From Porticoccaceae bacterium (lineage in GTDB: Bacteria > Pseudomonadota > Gammaproteobacteria > Pseudomonadales > Porticoccaceae): DNA of 9,038 nucleotides. Of this stretch, positions 1 through 5,646 are shown piece by piece; positions within the stretch are counted from its first letter, which is position 1, and each line of letters begins with the position of its first letter. Made by a program: the position numbers and the translations under genes. The notes below the pieces were generated by a model. It had not been told where the DNA came from, made no database searches, and saw nothing but the letters and a program-made list of their open reading frames with translations. Location of the stretch: NCBI GenBank assembly GCA_003448675.1, contig DLXZ01000215.1, forward strand, positions 10,245-19,282, in the 5' to 3' direction.

Positions 1-369
1 GCCACCACCCCCCTCCCCCGCCGTTACCGGCTCATTGGCGAGTAGCGGCGCGGAAAATCCACCGCTACTGTGCCCCCCCGCAGCCGCCTCCATGGCCAGA
101 TTGACATTCGGTGGCGGTGGCGCCAGCGCCGTGGTCGGAACCAATACGGAAGGCGGTTCAAACTCGATTTGATCTTCAAAAACCAGTTCTTCCTTTTCAG
201 AAGTTTCCGCGAGATCGAGCATCACCTCGACCGCTTCGGGCATGCCCTGCTGAACGGTGAGCGGTTGAACGATGGATCGGGAGGCGTGCCAGGAAAGCAA
301 CAGGTGAATGACCAGCGAGACCAATAGCAAGCCAAGCCAGACACTGAGGGAATTAAGGCGTTTTAACAT
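1..369 (-). CDS. tonB: Energy transducer TonB, N-terminal part (runs off left edge)
   Basis: This is the first 123 codons of a TonB-type protein, which carries energy from the ExbB/ExbD motor in the inner membrane to outer-membrane receptors. It starts at ATG 369; no other start codon lies in frame between the stop of the upstream exbD and this ATG. Residues 10-27 form one hydrophobic anchor containing Ser18 and His22, spaced as in the SxxxH motif of the TonB transmembrane helix (Ser16/His20 in E. coli). An acidic stretch follows (residues 45-71), then a proline-rich segment (72-87, with PPPP at 84-87) and a Gly-rich linker running off the window. The C-terminal receptor-binding domain lies outside. 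The gene is last of four in the exbB-exbD-exbD-tonB order, 36 nt after exbD; no good Shine-Dalgarno is visible, so translational coupling is possible. The family assignment rests on the SxxxH anchor, the Pro-rich spacer and the operon. Confidence 0.85.
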   Translation of the reverse strand, partial: MLKRLNSLSVWLGLLLVSLVIHLLLSWHASRSIVQPLTVQQGMPEAVEVMLDLAETSEKEELVFEDQIEFEPPSVLVPTTALAPPPPNVNLAMEAAAGGHSSGGFSAPLLANEPVTAGEGGGG

Positions 370-405
370 GCCCGTAAACCCGCGCGCCGGTCTGCTGCGT
401 GGTAC

Positions 406-822
406 CTAGAGAACATTGCCATCATTGACGGTCACCAGGGAAACGCGGGCAACACGCAGAAACTTGAGATCCTCTAGCACGGGAATAAACTGGGCAGCGG
501 GAGTATTTGCGTCGGCACGTAGGCGAATTTTTTCTGGCAGGGCCATGCCCTCCGCGCGAAAACCCTCCGCCCAGGCCGGCACTGTGGTTTCTTCCCCTTC
601 CCAGAGCAAGCGTCCCTCCCTGGTCAGCTCCAGCTCCACCGCACTCGCCTCACCCAGTGCCTCGCTGAGTGATTGGGGTGGCGAAATATCCCGATTCAAG
701 CTTTCGGAAAATGTTCCGACAACGATAAAAAACAGCAACAACAGGAAGGTCATGTTAATGACCGGTAGAATATTGCCTTCCAGGTGCGCGGGCTTGCGAT
801 TCTCCGGCTGCAAGTCAAACAT
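406..822 (-). CDS. exbD: ExbD/TolR-family protein, second copy, with Asn at the Asp position
   Basis: A 138-residue ExbD/TolR-family protein: a short cytoplasmic N-terminus, one transmembrane helix (about residues 18-37) and a periplasmic domain of about 100 residues. The helix begins LPVINMTFLLLLFF. In ExbD and TolR the residue at N23 is a conserved Asp (Asp25 in E. coli ExbD, Asp23 in TolR) that is essential for using the proton gradient. The codon here is AAC. The rest of the helix and the periplasmic domain appear intact, so it does not look like a decayed gene. The start ATG overlaps the TGA stop of the preceding exbD by one base, which implies translational coupling and near-equal synthesis. 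It probably pairs with the upstream ExbD inside an ExbB ring; a separate structural role is possible. The family call is secure; the function of the Asn variant is inferred. Confidence 0.9.
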   Translation of the reverse strand: MFDLQPENRKPAHLEGNILPVINMTFLLLLFFIVVGTFSESLNRDISPPQSLSEALGEASAVELELTREGRLLWEGEETTVPAWAEGFRAEGMALPEKIRLRADANTPAAQFIPVLEDLKFLRVARVSLVTVNDGNVL

Positions 823-1244
823 CAGCCATCACCCCCTTCGGCTCGCCCCTTGTCCAGAGGCAAAATACGGATTTTTTCCAGATCTCGACGCTGTAACTGA
901 TCCATAGTGTTGACCAATAATTGCAGAGGTACGCGGTGATGCACTTCCAGGGCGATGGCGGTATCCGCGCCGTATTGTTTATCGTCGAGATAATCCCCCA
1001 GCGCAACCAAACCCAGGGACATTCCCTGAACCCACAATTGCCCGCCCTCGAACAGCTGTATGCTCAGGCTTTCGCCGGCACTGGCAGCGGTTTCTTTTTC
1101 CTCCGGCACATTAAAAGCAAGTTCCCGAAACTCGGTAAAACTGGTTTCCAGAATAAAAAATACCAACAGAATAAATACCAGATCCGCCAACGGCGTAATG
1201 CTGATACGGCGCAGCGTTTTTTTATGATGAGCCTGGAGCAGCAT
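822..1244 (-). CDS. exbD: ExbD/TolR-family proton-channel subunit, first copy
   Basis: A 140-residue ExbD-family subunit of the TonB-energising motor in the inner membrane. A basic N-terminus (HHKKTLRR) is followed by ITPLADLVFILLVFFIL, the canonical ExbD transmembrane helix. Asp21 stands at the position of the essential proton-carrying Asp (Asp25 in E. coli ExbD). The remaining residues, about 40-140, form the periplasmic domain, ending in an acidic/glycine tail (RAEGGDG). The start ATG 1244 has AAGG about eight bases upstream. It lies 33 nt after exbB, and its stop overlaps the start of the second exbD by one base. Length is normal for the family (about 140). This copy, unlike its neighbour, keeps the full set of motor residues I can recognise. 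Confidence 0.93.
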   Translation of the reverse strand: MLLQAHHKKTLRRISITPLADLVFILLVFFILETSFTEFRELAFNVPEEKETAASAGESLSIQLFEGGQLWVQGMSLGLVALGDYLDDKQYGADTAIALEVHHRVPLQLLVNTMDQLQRRDLEKIRILPLDKGRAEGGDG

Positions 1245-1277
1245 GGGATAGCCTTTGGATGCCGCGACTACGGAATA

Positions 1278-1898
1278 TCAGGATTTATTCGCCGCCAATC
1301 CGGCGGTAAACAAACGGGTCAATTGATCCTCCATACCGCGCCGGATATTGGTGGCCCGACTTTCCAGCATGGCGTGCATAACAGCAAAGGGAATAGCCAC
1401 GGTCAACCCCACGGCGGTGGTCAATAGGGCTTCCCAGATACCGCCGGCCAGCACGCCCGTATCGGCGCCGCCACCCTCGCTGGCGAGCCCGTAAAACACA
1501 TCGATCATACCCAGCACCGTGCCCAACAAACCCAGCATGGGCGAAAGGTAGGCAATCAATTCAACAAAGGCGTTAAGCCCGTTCACCCGGGTAATGATTT
1601 GTTGAGCCCGACGGGCCAGCTCTTCCCTGATGGTGTCCTCATTTCGTCCTGGATTACCCAACCAGGAAACACCGTTGCACAATAACTGCGCGATAGGAGA
1701 TTTATCAGCCGTCAATTGTTTCAAAGCGGTATCGGCATCCCCCGCCGCCAAATTGTCAAGAGCGTTATCGACACGCTTCTGACGACTTTTGGAATAGGTG
1801 CGGTACTGGATGAGTTTGTACAGCACAATGGTCAAACCCGCGACTGATAAAGCTATAAGGACGAGGACCACCGGTCCCCCAAGTTGAATTAATTCCAT
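1278..1898 (-). CDS. exbB: ExbB/TolQ/MotA-family proton channel subunit
   Basis: A 206-residue ExbB-type protein, the pentameric ring through which protons drive the TonB motor. Three hydrophobic segments are visible: about residues 7-28, 108-136 (AYLSPMLGLLGTVLGM) and 150-176 (GIWEALLTTAVGLTVAIPF). The second and third carry the family's pore residues: Thr127, Glu156 and Thr160/161, in the positions of Thr148, Glu176 and Thr181 of E. coli ExbB. A cytoplasmic domain lies between TM1 and TM2. It lacks the extra N-terminal periplasmic stretch of E. coli ExbB (244 residues), giving the shorter form common in clusters with two exbD genes. ATG 1898 is the first gene of the four-gene operon. TolQ is the alternative, but a tonB with the SxxxH motif and the lack of tolA, tolB or pal favour ExbB. 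Confidence 0.93.
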   Translation of the reverse strand: MELIQLGGPVVLVLIALSVAGLTIVLYKLIQYRTYSKSRQKRVDNALDNLAAGDADTALKQLTADKSPIAQLLCNGVSWLGNPGRNEDTIREELARRAQQIITRVNGLNAFVELIAYLSPMLGLLGTVLGMIDVFYGLASEGGGADTGVLAGGIWEALLTTAVGLTVAIPFAVMHAMLESRATNIRRGMEDQLTRLFTAGLAANKS

Positions 1899-1923
1899 AA
1901 TGGCTGCTGTACGATGACACCCC

Positions 1924-1938
1924 TTAATATCATATTAA
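1924..1938. promoter_or_regulatory. 15-bp perfect palindrome upstream of exbB
   Basis: TTAATATCATATTAA is a perfect 7-1-7 palindrome ending 26 bp upstream of the exbB start. On the minus strand it contains TATGAT, a good -10 hexamer (5 of 6), with ATAACA (4 of 6 to TTGACA) 17 bp further upstream. It may therefore be an operator overlapping the operon promoter. It matches only about half of the Fur consensus positions, so I do not call it a Fur box. Confidence 0.4.
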
Positions 1939-1991
1939 ACGCTGGTAGTTCTGTTATCGCGACCTTCTAGGATCGGTTTTAGTTTTGGTTT

Positions 1992-2009
1992 CGGGCTTTT
2001 ATTTGCCCG
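1992..2009. other. Small inverted repeat between the GFA gene and exbB
   Basis: CGGGC, an 8-nt T-rich loop, then GCCCG. It lies downstream of the GFA-family gene and upstream of exbB. No T-tract follows the stem on either strand, so it is at best a weak terminator; the stem is short enough to be chance. Confidence 0.25.
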
Positions 2010-2045
2010 GAAACATCATACACATTTCAGACACAATTCAGGTTG

Positions 2046-2504
2046 CTATTTTTTTCTCCTGCCAAGGGGAGGCGGCAGGCCGGCTGCTTCCGCTGGTAAG
2101 TCCCTTCGATACTGGGGCAGCCGGTCATCCAGGCGCACCGAAGGCTGGGCGAAGTCCACCCAGGCATCCAGCTCGGGTGCGAAAGCTTCCGGCTTATCCA
2201 GGGTCATAGCGTAGACCGGGCGCATGGTCTTAACCCGCGTTGTACGGGCATAAATAGTGGTGCCACAATTTGAACAAAAAGCGCGGGTCACCTCGTTGCC
2301 GCTGTCGCCGGTACTTTGGTATTCACTCAGGGGACCACTCACTGAAAATGCATCGGTGGGCACCAGCATTACGGGGGCATAAGCACCGCCCGTGGCTAAC
2401 TGGCAGGAGCGACAGTGGCAGTTGGCATGACTAAAGGGCTGACGGGTGATTTCATAACGCACCCCACCACACAGACAACCGCCGGCTGCAGGCAATTCCA
2501 TCAT
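2046..2504 (-). CDS. GFA-family (CENP-V/GFA domain) zinc protein
   Basis: A 152-residue member of the GFA family, named after glutathione-dependent formaldehyde-activating enzyme. These are small beta-rich proteins binding two zinc ions. The cysteine pattern is complete: Cys10 and Cys12 in GGCLCGG, Cys29, Cys31 and Cys34 in NCHCRSC, and Cys77 and Cys80 in FCSNCGT. The family name reflects Gfa of Paracoccus; most members have no proven substrate, and formaldehyde chemistry should not be assumed. I start at the ATG ATG pair at 2504 because AGGGAG lies seven bases upstream; a longer reading frame could use TTG at 2576, which has no visible ribosome binding site. It lies 117 nt after the LysR gene on the same strand, but whether they are cotranscribed is unclear. 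The C-terminus is Pro/Arg/Lys-rich. Confidence 0.87.
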   Translation of the reverse strand: MMELPAAGGCLCGGVRYEITRQPFSHANCHCRSCQLATGGAYAPVMLVPTDAFSVSGPLSEYQSTGDSGNEVTRAFCSNCGTTIYARTTRVKTMRPVYAMTLDKPEAFAPELDAWVDFAQPSVRLDDRLPQYRRDLPAEAAGLPPPLGRRKK

Positions 2505-2621
2505 TATTCTGCTCCCTGGCCACGCAAGGTCATTGGCAAACTCAACTCCCCTCAAGGACAAATACGTTCTGCGCAATTTATGGGCTCAAGCCCAGGAGTC
2601 GACTATTCTGGGGCTGCCCAC

Positions 2622-3497
2622 TCAGAGGTAGGTAGACAACCTGCCTTCAATCAAATCCTTGTGGGTCGAGAGCGCCTCGATAAGAAAGTCACGACACACC
2701 CGCACTCGGGCGGTAGTGCGCAAATCAGCATGAATCAACACCCACAAACCCCACTCGCTGGGCTCCACATCCAGGTTCAAACGCAGAAGATCAGGTTCGG
2801 TATCAGCCACCCAGCAGGGCATCCGCGCCAGACCCAGGCCCTCTTTCACGGCGGTGCGTATGCTGGTGATGTCATCGGCACGCAAGGCCACCCTGGCATC
2901 GGGAAAGTGGCTCACCACCCAGTCCGGCATCTGTGGCTCATCCCGCCAGATAATCACCTCCTGACGACGCAGACCACGAGCCTGGTATTTAACCGAGCTA
3001 TAAATGCCACGCGCGAAATTAGCCACATTCTTGCCCACCAAATGCTCAGGCGGGCGGGGAGTGCCGCGAATGGCTATGTCCGCTTCCCGGGCACCCAGGT
3101 CGCGCAGCTCCGTGGTGACATACAACTCGAGGTCTATTTCCGGGTATTGTTCTCGAAAACGCTGCAAATGGGGCAATAGAAAGCGGTTGGCCAGGCCGTG
3201 AAATGCGGTAATACACAAACGTCCCTGCAAACGGGCGTCGCGGCCAAACAGTTCCCGCTCAACAGCCCGGGTGCGCTCCTCGATATCCAAAGCGTATTGA
3301 TAAATATTTTCGGCAGCCTGGGTCATCACATAGCCGCTGGGCAAGCGCTCAAATAAACGCACAGCATTCTCTTTTTCGTATGCATTTATGCGTCTAGACA
3401 CCGTTGAGTGATTGACGCCAAGCTCCTGGGCAGCACCCGATACTGTGCCGTTCCTCGCAACTGCAAGGAAGAATCTGAGATCATCCCAATCTTTCAT
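2622..3497 (-). CDS. LysR-family transcriptional regulator
   Basis: A 291-residue LysR-type regulator. Residues 1-60 form the winged helix-turn-helix: LRFFLAVARNGTVSGAAQEL is followed by GVNHSTVSRRINAYEK, the recognition-helix region. A linker helix follows, and residues 88-290 form the effector-binding domain. The ligand is not deducible. The ATG at 3497 gives the standard LysR N-terminus; no clear Shine-Dalgarno precedes it. Upstream, 150 bp separate it from a divergent small ORF at 3648. LysR regulators commonly control a divergent neighbour from a shared operator, which makes the small membrane-peptide ORF a candidate target; this is inference. Two symmetric sequences lie in that gap. The GFA gene downstream on the same strand is another possible partner. 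Confidence 0.95.
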   Translation of the reverse strand: MKDWDDLRFFLAVARNGTVSGAAQELGVNHSTVSRRINAYEKENAVRLFERLPSGYVMTQAAENIYQYALDIEERTRAVERELFGRDARLQGRLCITAFHGLANRFLLPHLQRFREQYPEIDLELYVTTELRDLGAREADIAIRGTPRPPEHLVGKNVANFARGIYSSVKYQARGLRRQEVIIWRDEPQMPDWVVSHFPDARVALRADDITSIRTAVKEGLGLARMPCWVADTEPDLLRLNLDVEPSEWGLWVLIHADLRTTARVRVCRDFLIEALSTHKDLIEGRLSTYL

Positions 3498-3500
3498 TTG

Positions 3501-3512
3501 TGCATTTTTGCA
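3501..3512. promoter_or_regulatory. Symmetric site TGCA-N4-TGCA next to the LysR start
   Basis: TGCATTTTTGCA lies four bases upstream of the LysR start codon and overlaps a weak -35 (TTGCAT, 3508-3513) for the divergent small ORF. Its position suits an autoregulatory operator. It is short and AT-rich, so chance is possible. Confidence 0.3.
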
Positions 3513-3525
3513 TAACTAATAGGCG

Positions 3526-3537
3526 ATTGTCGATAAT
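3526..3537. promoter_or_regulatory. Near-palindrome overlapping a candidate -10 for the small ORF
   Basis: ATTGTCGATAAT is symmetric in five of six base pairs and contains GATAAT (3532-3537), a good -10 hexamer for the plus strand, with TTGCAT 18 bp upstream. It lies in the 150-bp gap between lysR and the divergent small ORF at 3648, where LysR proteins usually bind. This would give a leader of about 105 nt. Confidence 0.3.
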
Positions 3538-3647
3538 TTACACAAAGCAGCCATAAGCGTAAATTTCTCTCCAGGCCGGGAGCAGCAGCGAGATTCCAGT
3601 AACCCTTTGCCGCACCCCTTTTTGAAAAACAGCATGAGGAAACAATT

Positions 3648-3770
3648 ATGAACACACTTCTCCGACCCATTACCGGCTCCGCGCTCGCCAGCGGTCTCAC
3701 ATTGATTGCGCTGGTCTACGGCGCGTGCTTGCTCAATACCATCTCTATCACCCAGCCGGCTCTTTTTTAA
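3648..3770 (+). CDS. Small membrane peptide A (40 aa), unannotated
   Basis: A 40-codon ORF from ATG 3648 to TAA 3770. GAGGA sits seven bases before the ATG, an excellent ribosome binding site. The peptide has a short basic N-terminus (MNTLLRP), a hydrophobic segment at about residues 10-32 (SGLTLIALVYGACLL) and a short polar tail ending QPALF. One Cys (27) lies within the membrane segment. No family is recognised. The last codons and the stop lie inside a strong Rho-independent terminator, so the transcript appears to be monocistronic and to end exactly with the gene. It is divergent from the LysR gene, its most likely regulator by position. Type I toxin, small membrane regulator and leader peptide are all possible; nothing in the sequence decides among them. 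Coding is supported by the RBS, the terminator placement and resemblance to the two ORFs downstream. Confidence 0.6.
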   Translation: MNTLLRPITGSALASGLTLIALVYGACLLNTISITQPALF

Positions 3771-3782
3771 GAGCCGGTTTTT
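3756..3782 (+). terminator. Rho-independent terminator at the end of peptide A
   Basis: A perfect 9-bp stem (CCGGCTCTT / AAGAGCCGG) with a TTTT loop is followed by five T residues. The stem encodes the last residues of peptide A (PALF), and the TAA stop lies at the loop and 3' arm. Confidence 0.9.
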
Positions 3783-3859
3783 AACAAGCCAATTCAAGCC
3801 TTTCCGCGCTGACCTCCGGTAATCCCACTCGCCATTCACCCCATTCCTCTATAAACCAG

Positions 3860-3879
3860 ATTGGCCTAACACGGCCAAT
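3860..3879. other. Hairpin ATTGGCC-N6-GGCCAAT upstream of peptide B
   Basis: A perfect 7-bp stem with a 6-nt loop (TAACAC). No T-tract follows directly on either strand, so it is not a standard terminator. The TTGGCC/GGCCAA arms recur in the larger hairpin after peptide B (4154-4186). It marks the edge of the AT-rich stretch that follows. Confidence 0.4.
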
Positions 3880-3880
3880 A

Positions 3881-3980
3881 AATAGCTTTGTTTATTATAA
3901 AAAAGTTTTCAATAACCCAGGTTAATATTACAAATTAAATATAATCATTAGTTATTTGTAATTAAATGAGCATAATTGCA
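3881..3980. promoter_or_regulatory. AT-rich island with long-arm inverted repeat upstream of peptide B
   Basis: Only 19 of these 100 bases are G or C, against clearly GC-richer genes on both sides. It holds a perfect 9-bp inverted repeat, ATTACAAAT (3927-3935) and ATTTGTAAT (3954-3962), with an 18-bp spacer containing a perfect TATAAT (3940-3945). No convincing -35 precedes that hexamer. A promoter with flanking operator half-sites is likely but unproven. No longer gene is seen between 3783 and 4040. Confidence 0.4.
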
Positions 3981-4040
3981 ACTGATCCAATAAGGGTCAC
4001 TACCACCCCAGAGACCATTTCACCAGCAAGGAGGTACAAC

Positions 4041-4148
4041 ATGAAAACTCATATTCAATCTGCCTTCACAACAGTCTCACTCACCGTATTGACTGCGCTT
4101 GCCTTTGGCTTTGTCGAGTACAACTTGTTCGTAATGACAATGCCCTAA
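4041..4148 (+). CDS. Small membrane peptide B (35 aa), unannotated
   Basis: A 35-codon ORF from ATG 4041. AAGGAGG, a full Shine-Dalgarno, lies six bases before the start. An in-frame ATG at 3966 would add 25 residues but has no ribosome binding site, so I choose 4041. The product has a short N-terminus with Lys and His (MKTHIQ), a hydrophobic segment at about residues 7-25 (TVSLTVLTALAFGF) and the tail VEYNLFVMTMP. Glu26 and Asn28 mark the membrane edge. By eye, residues 13-35 align with peptide A residues 16-37 with one gap and eight identities (L, T, A, L, G, N, T, P), suggesting distant paralogy. It is flanked by two hairpins with TTGGCC/GGCCAA arms. No known family recognised. Confidence 0.6.
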   Translation: MKTHIQSAFTTVSLTVLTALAFGFVEYNLFVMTMP

Positions 4149-4153
4149 GCACT

Positions 4154-4186
4154 TTGGCCAGGCCGCATTACGACTGGCCCGGCCAA
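4154..4186. other. Large GC-rich hairpin between peptides B and C
   Basis: TTGGCCAGGCC pairs with GGCCCGGCCAA: ten base pairs and one A-C mismatch around an 11-nt loop, five bases after the stop of peptide B. No T-tract follows in either direction, so it may be an mRNA-stabilising or attenuating structure between B and C rather than an intrinsic terminator. Confidence 0.5.
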
Positions 4187-4235
4187 GGGAAAAGCACAAC
4201 CGTTAGCTACTTATCCACGAGGTGAAACAAACACA

Positions 4236-4373
4236 ATGTTGCACAAATTTTCAGGAAACAGGCGATACAACTGGGTGGTTGCTGGTTTACTGACGCTATC
4301 ATCAGCATCAATCATTGCCATTGAAGTGCTGGAAATCGGCACACCATTCCTGGTGGCTCCCACGCTGTTCTAA
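4236..4373 (+). CDS. Small membrane peptide C (45 aa), unannotated
   Basis: A 45-codon ORF from ATG 4236 to TAA 4373. GAGGTGA is the only Shine-Dalgarno-like sequence and is rather far off (about 11-13 bases), so translation may be weaker than for A and B. The peptide has a basic N-terminus (HKFSGNRRYN), a hydrophobic segment at about residues 13-29 (WVVAGLLTLSSASIIAI), Glu30 and Glu33 at the membrane edge, and a second apolar patch ending VAPTLF. The P-x-L-F end matches the QPALF end of peptide A, although here it is not part of a terminator. It has no promoter of its own that I can see and may be cotranscribed with B. A T-rich-tailed hairpin follows. No known family recognised. Confidence 0.5.
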   Translation: MLHKFSGNRRYNWVVAGLLTLSSASIIAIEVLEIGTPFLVAPTLF

Positions 4374-4382
4374 TTATGTAAG

Positions 4383-4440
4383 CCAGGGCCCGACTTATCC
4401 ACTTTGATGGTCAAGCGTCGAGCCCTGGTTCTTTCTTGTC
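4383..4440 (+). terminator. Probable terminator after peptide C
   Basis: CCAGGGC (4383-4389) pairs with GCCCTGG (4422-4428), and an inner CGAC/GTCG adds four pairs beyond a one-base mismatch. The loop is 22 nt and the 3' side runs into a T-rich stretch with C and G interruptions (TTCTTTCTTGTC). The long loop makes it weaker than the terminator at 3756. It also separates the convergent acyl-CoA dehydrogenase operon. Confidence 0.5.
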
Positions 4441-4470
4441 TTTCTATATACCGCTTTATCTCCCTAAGAC

Positions 4471-5634
4471 CTAACCAGGCAAACGCAGTACCGCCTTGGC
4501 TAGAATATTACGCTGCACTTCGTTACTGCCCCCATAGATAGTCGAGGGCCGCGAACCGATCACTTCTCCCGCTGGGCGGACCAGGCCATCATCGGTAGCG
4601 ATACCATCCTGAATACCGCCATTTTCTCCCGCCGCTTCCATCATCAGTTCCGTGAGCCGTTGCTGGGTTTCCGTGTTCCAGATTTTCAGCATGGACACTT
4701 CCGGACCAATGGTACCACCGCGCTTTAGCACTTCGACAAAGCGCTTGTAGGTGGCAAACAGATCGTCGATGTCCAGTTGCAGCCGGGTGTAGCGCTCAAC
4801 GAAGATGGGATCGTCAAACAGGCCAACGGTTTTGGCCAAAGATTTCAGCCGCGCCATGGCCAGAATGGCGAACTTGGGACTGCCGATAAAAATTCGCTCG
4901 TGACCCAACAGCGCCTTGGCGATAGTCCAGCCCTTGTTTTCGCCACCGACCACGTTGGCGACGGGGATTCGGACATCATCAAAGAACACCTCGGCAAATT
5001 CATCATGCATGCCCAGGTTGATAATCGGCCGCACCGTGATACCCGGCGTATCCAGAGGCGCCAGCAGGAAGGTAATGCCCTCCTGTTTTTTGCCTTCTTT
5101 ATTGGTGCGCACGAGCAAGAAGATCATATTGGCATCCATGGCCAGAGTGGTCCAGATCTTGTGGCCATTGACCACATAGTCATCGCCATCACGCACCGCC
5201 GAGGTCTGCAGGGAGGCCAGGTCGGAGCCGGCGCCCGGCTCGGAATAACCCTGACACCAGATATATTCGCCGGCCAGAATACGCGGCAGATAGTGGTCTT
5301 TCTGCTCCTGGGAGCCGTGTTGAATCAACAGTGGACCAACCATGGTGATGCCCATGTCCGGGGTCCGACCGACGCCATAGGATTCGCAGACATCCATAAA
5401 AATCAGCAGCTTGTTGGCGTCCAGCCCCATGCCGCCGTATTCCGCCGGCCACGCCGGTGTCAGCCAACCCTTTTTAGAGAGGGTCAGATACCAATCACCG
5501 ATTTCATCCCAGTGCATTCGGTAGGGTTTGAAACGCAACTCCTGGGGATAATTTTCGACAATCCACTCATGCACCATGACGCGGAAAGCGTCGTCATCCA
5601 TGGCGTTGTATTCATTGTGTGCTTGCTCAGTCAT
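4471..5634 (-). CDS. Acyl-CoA dehydrogenase, catalytic (alpha-type) subunit
   Basis: A 387-residue FAD-dependent acyl-CoA dehydrogenase that should oxidise an acyl-CoA to its 2,3-enoyl-CoA. The first half has the flavin/substrate motif CQGYSEPGAGSDLASLQ (127-143) and HKIWTT (158-163). Glu246 in LLGHERIFIG stands in the helix-G position that carries the catalytic base in long-chain and isovaleryl-CoA dehydrogenases. Near the end, IYGGSNEVQRNILAK (366-380) replaces the YEGTS motif of medium-chain enzymes. It lacks the RxxFxxPI FAD-pyrophosphate motif, which its operon partner retains. AAGGGGAG lies six bases before ATG 5634. It follows the partner gene by 12 nt and surely shares its transcript. 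The acyl substrate (steroid side chain, branched or other bulky acyl) cannot be deduced. Confidence 0.93.
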   Translation of the reverse strand: MTEQAHNEYNAMDDDAFRVMVHEWIVENYPQELRFKPYRMHWDEIGDWYLTLSKKGWLTPAWPAEYGGMGLDANKLLIFMDVCESYGVGRTPDMGITMVGPLLIQHGSQEQKDHYLPRILAGEYIWCQGYSEPGAGSDLASLQTSAVRDGDDYVVNGHKIWTTLAMDANMIFLLVRTNKEGKKQEGITFLLAPLDTPGITVRPIINLGMHDEFAEVFFDDVRIPVANVVGGENKGWTIAKALLGHERIFIGSPKFAILAMARLKSLAKTVGLFDDPIFVERYTRLQLDIDDLFATYKRFVEVLKRGGTIGPEVSMLKIWNTETQQRLTELMMEAAGENGGIQDGIATDDGLVRPAGEVIGSRPSTIYGGSNEVQRNILAKAVLRLPG

Positions 5635-5646
5635 TTCCGGCTCCCC

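Noticed and set aside
367..408. Possible ExbD-TonB fusion by reading through the TAG stop
   Set aside because: TonB is in the same frame as the second ExbD, 12 codons beyond its stop, but TonB has its own ATG and a complete membrane anchor; no readthrough signal is evident.
1924..1938. Fur box upstream of exbB
   Set aside because: The palindrome matches only about nine of the eighteen arm positions of the 19-bp Fur consensus.
2415..3179. 254-codon plus-strand ORF opposite LysR and the GFA gene
   Set aside because: Antisense to two well-recognised genes, with no domain or conserved motif of its own.
3516..3839. Minus-strand 107-codon ORF overlapping peptide A and its terminator
   Set aside because: It covers a strong terminator and the LysR upstream region, shows no family features and is arginine/lysine rich in an unstructured way; a shadow frame.
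3966..4148. Longer 60-codon version of peptide B starting at ATG 3966
   Set aside because: No ribosome binding site before 3966, while the ATG at 4041 has a full AAGGAGG at ideal spacing; the extension also covers part of the AT-rich control region.
4209..4402. Direct repeat ACTTATCCAC (4209-4218 and 4393-4402), resembling DnaA boxes (TTATCCACA)
   Set aside because: Only two copies, each with a mismatch at the last position, and no dnaA, dnaN or AT-rich unwinding region next to them; probably chance.
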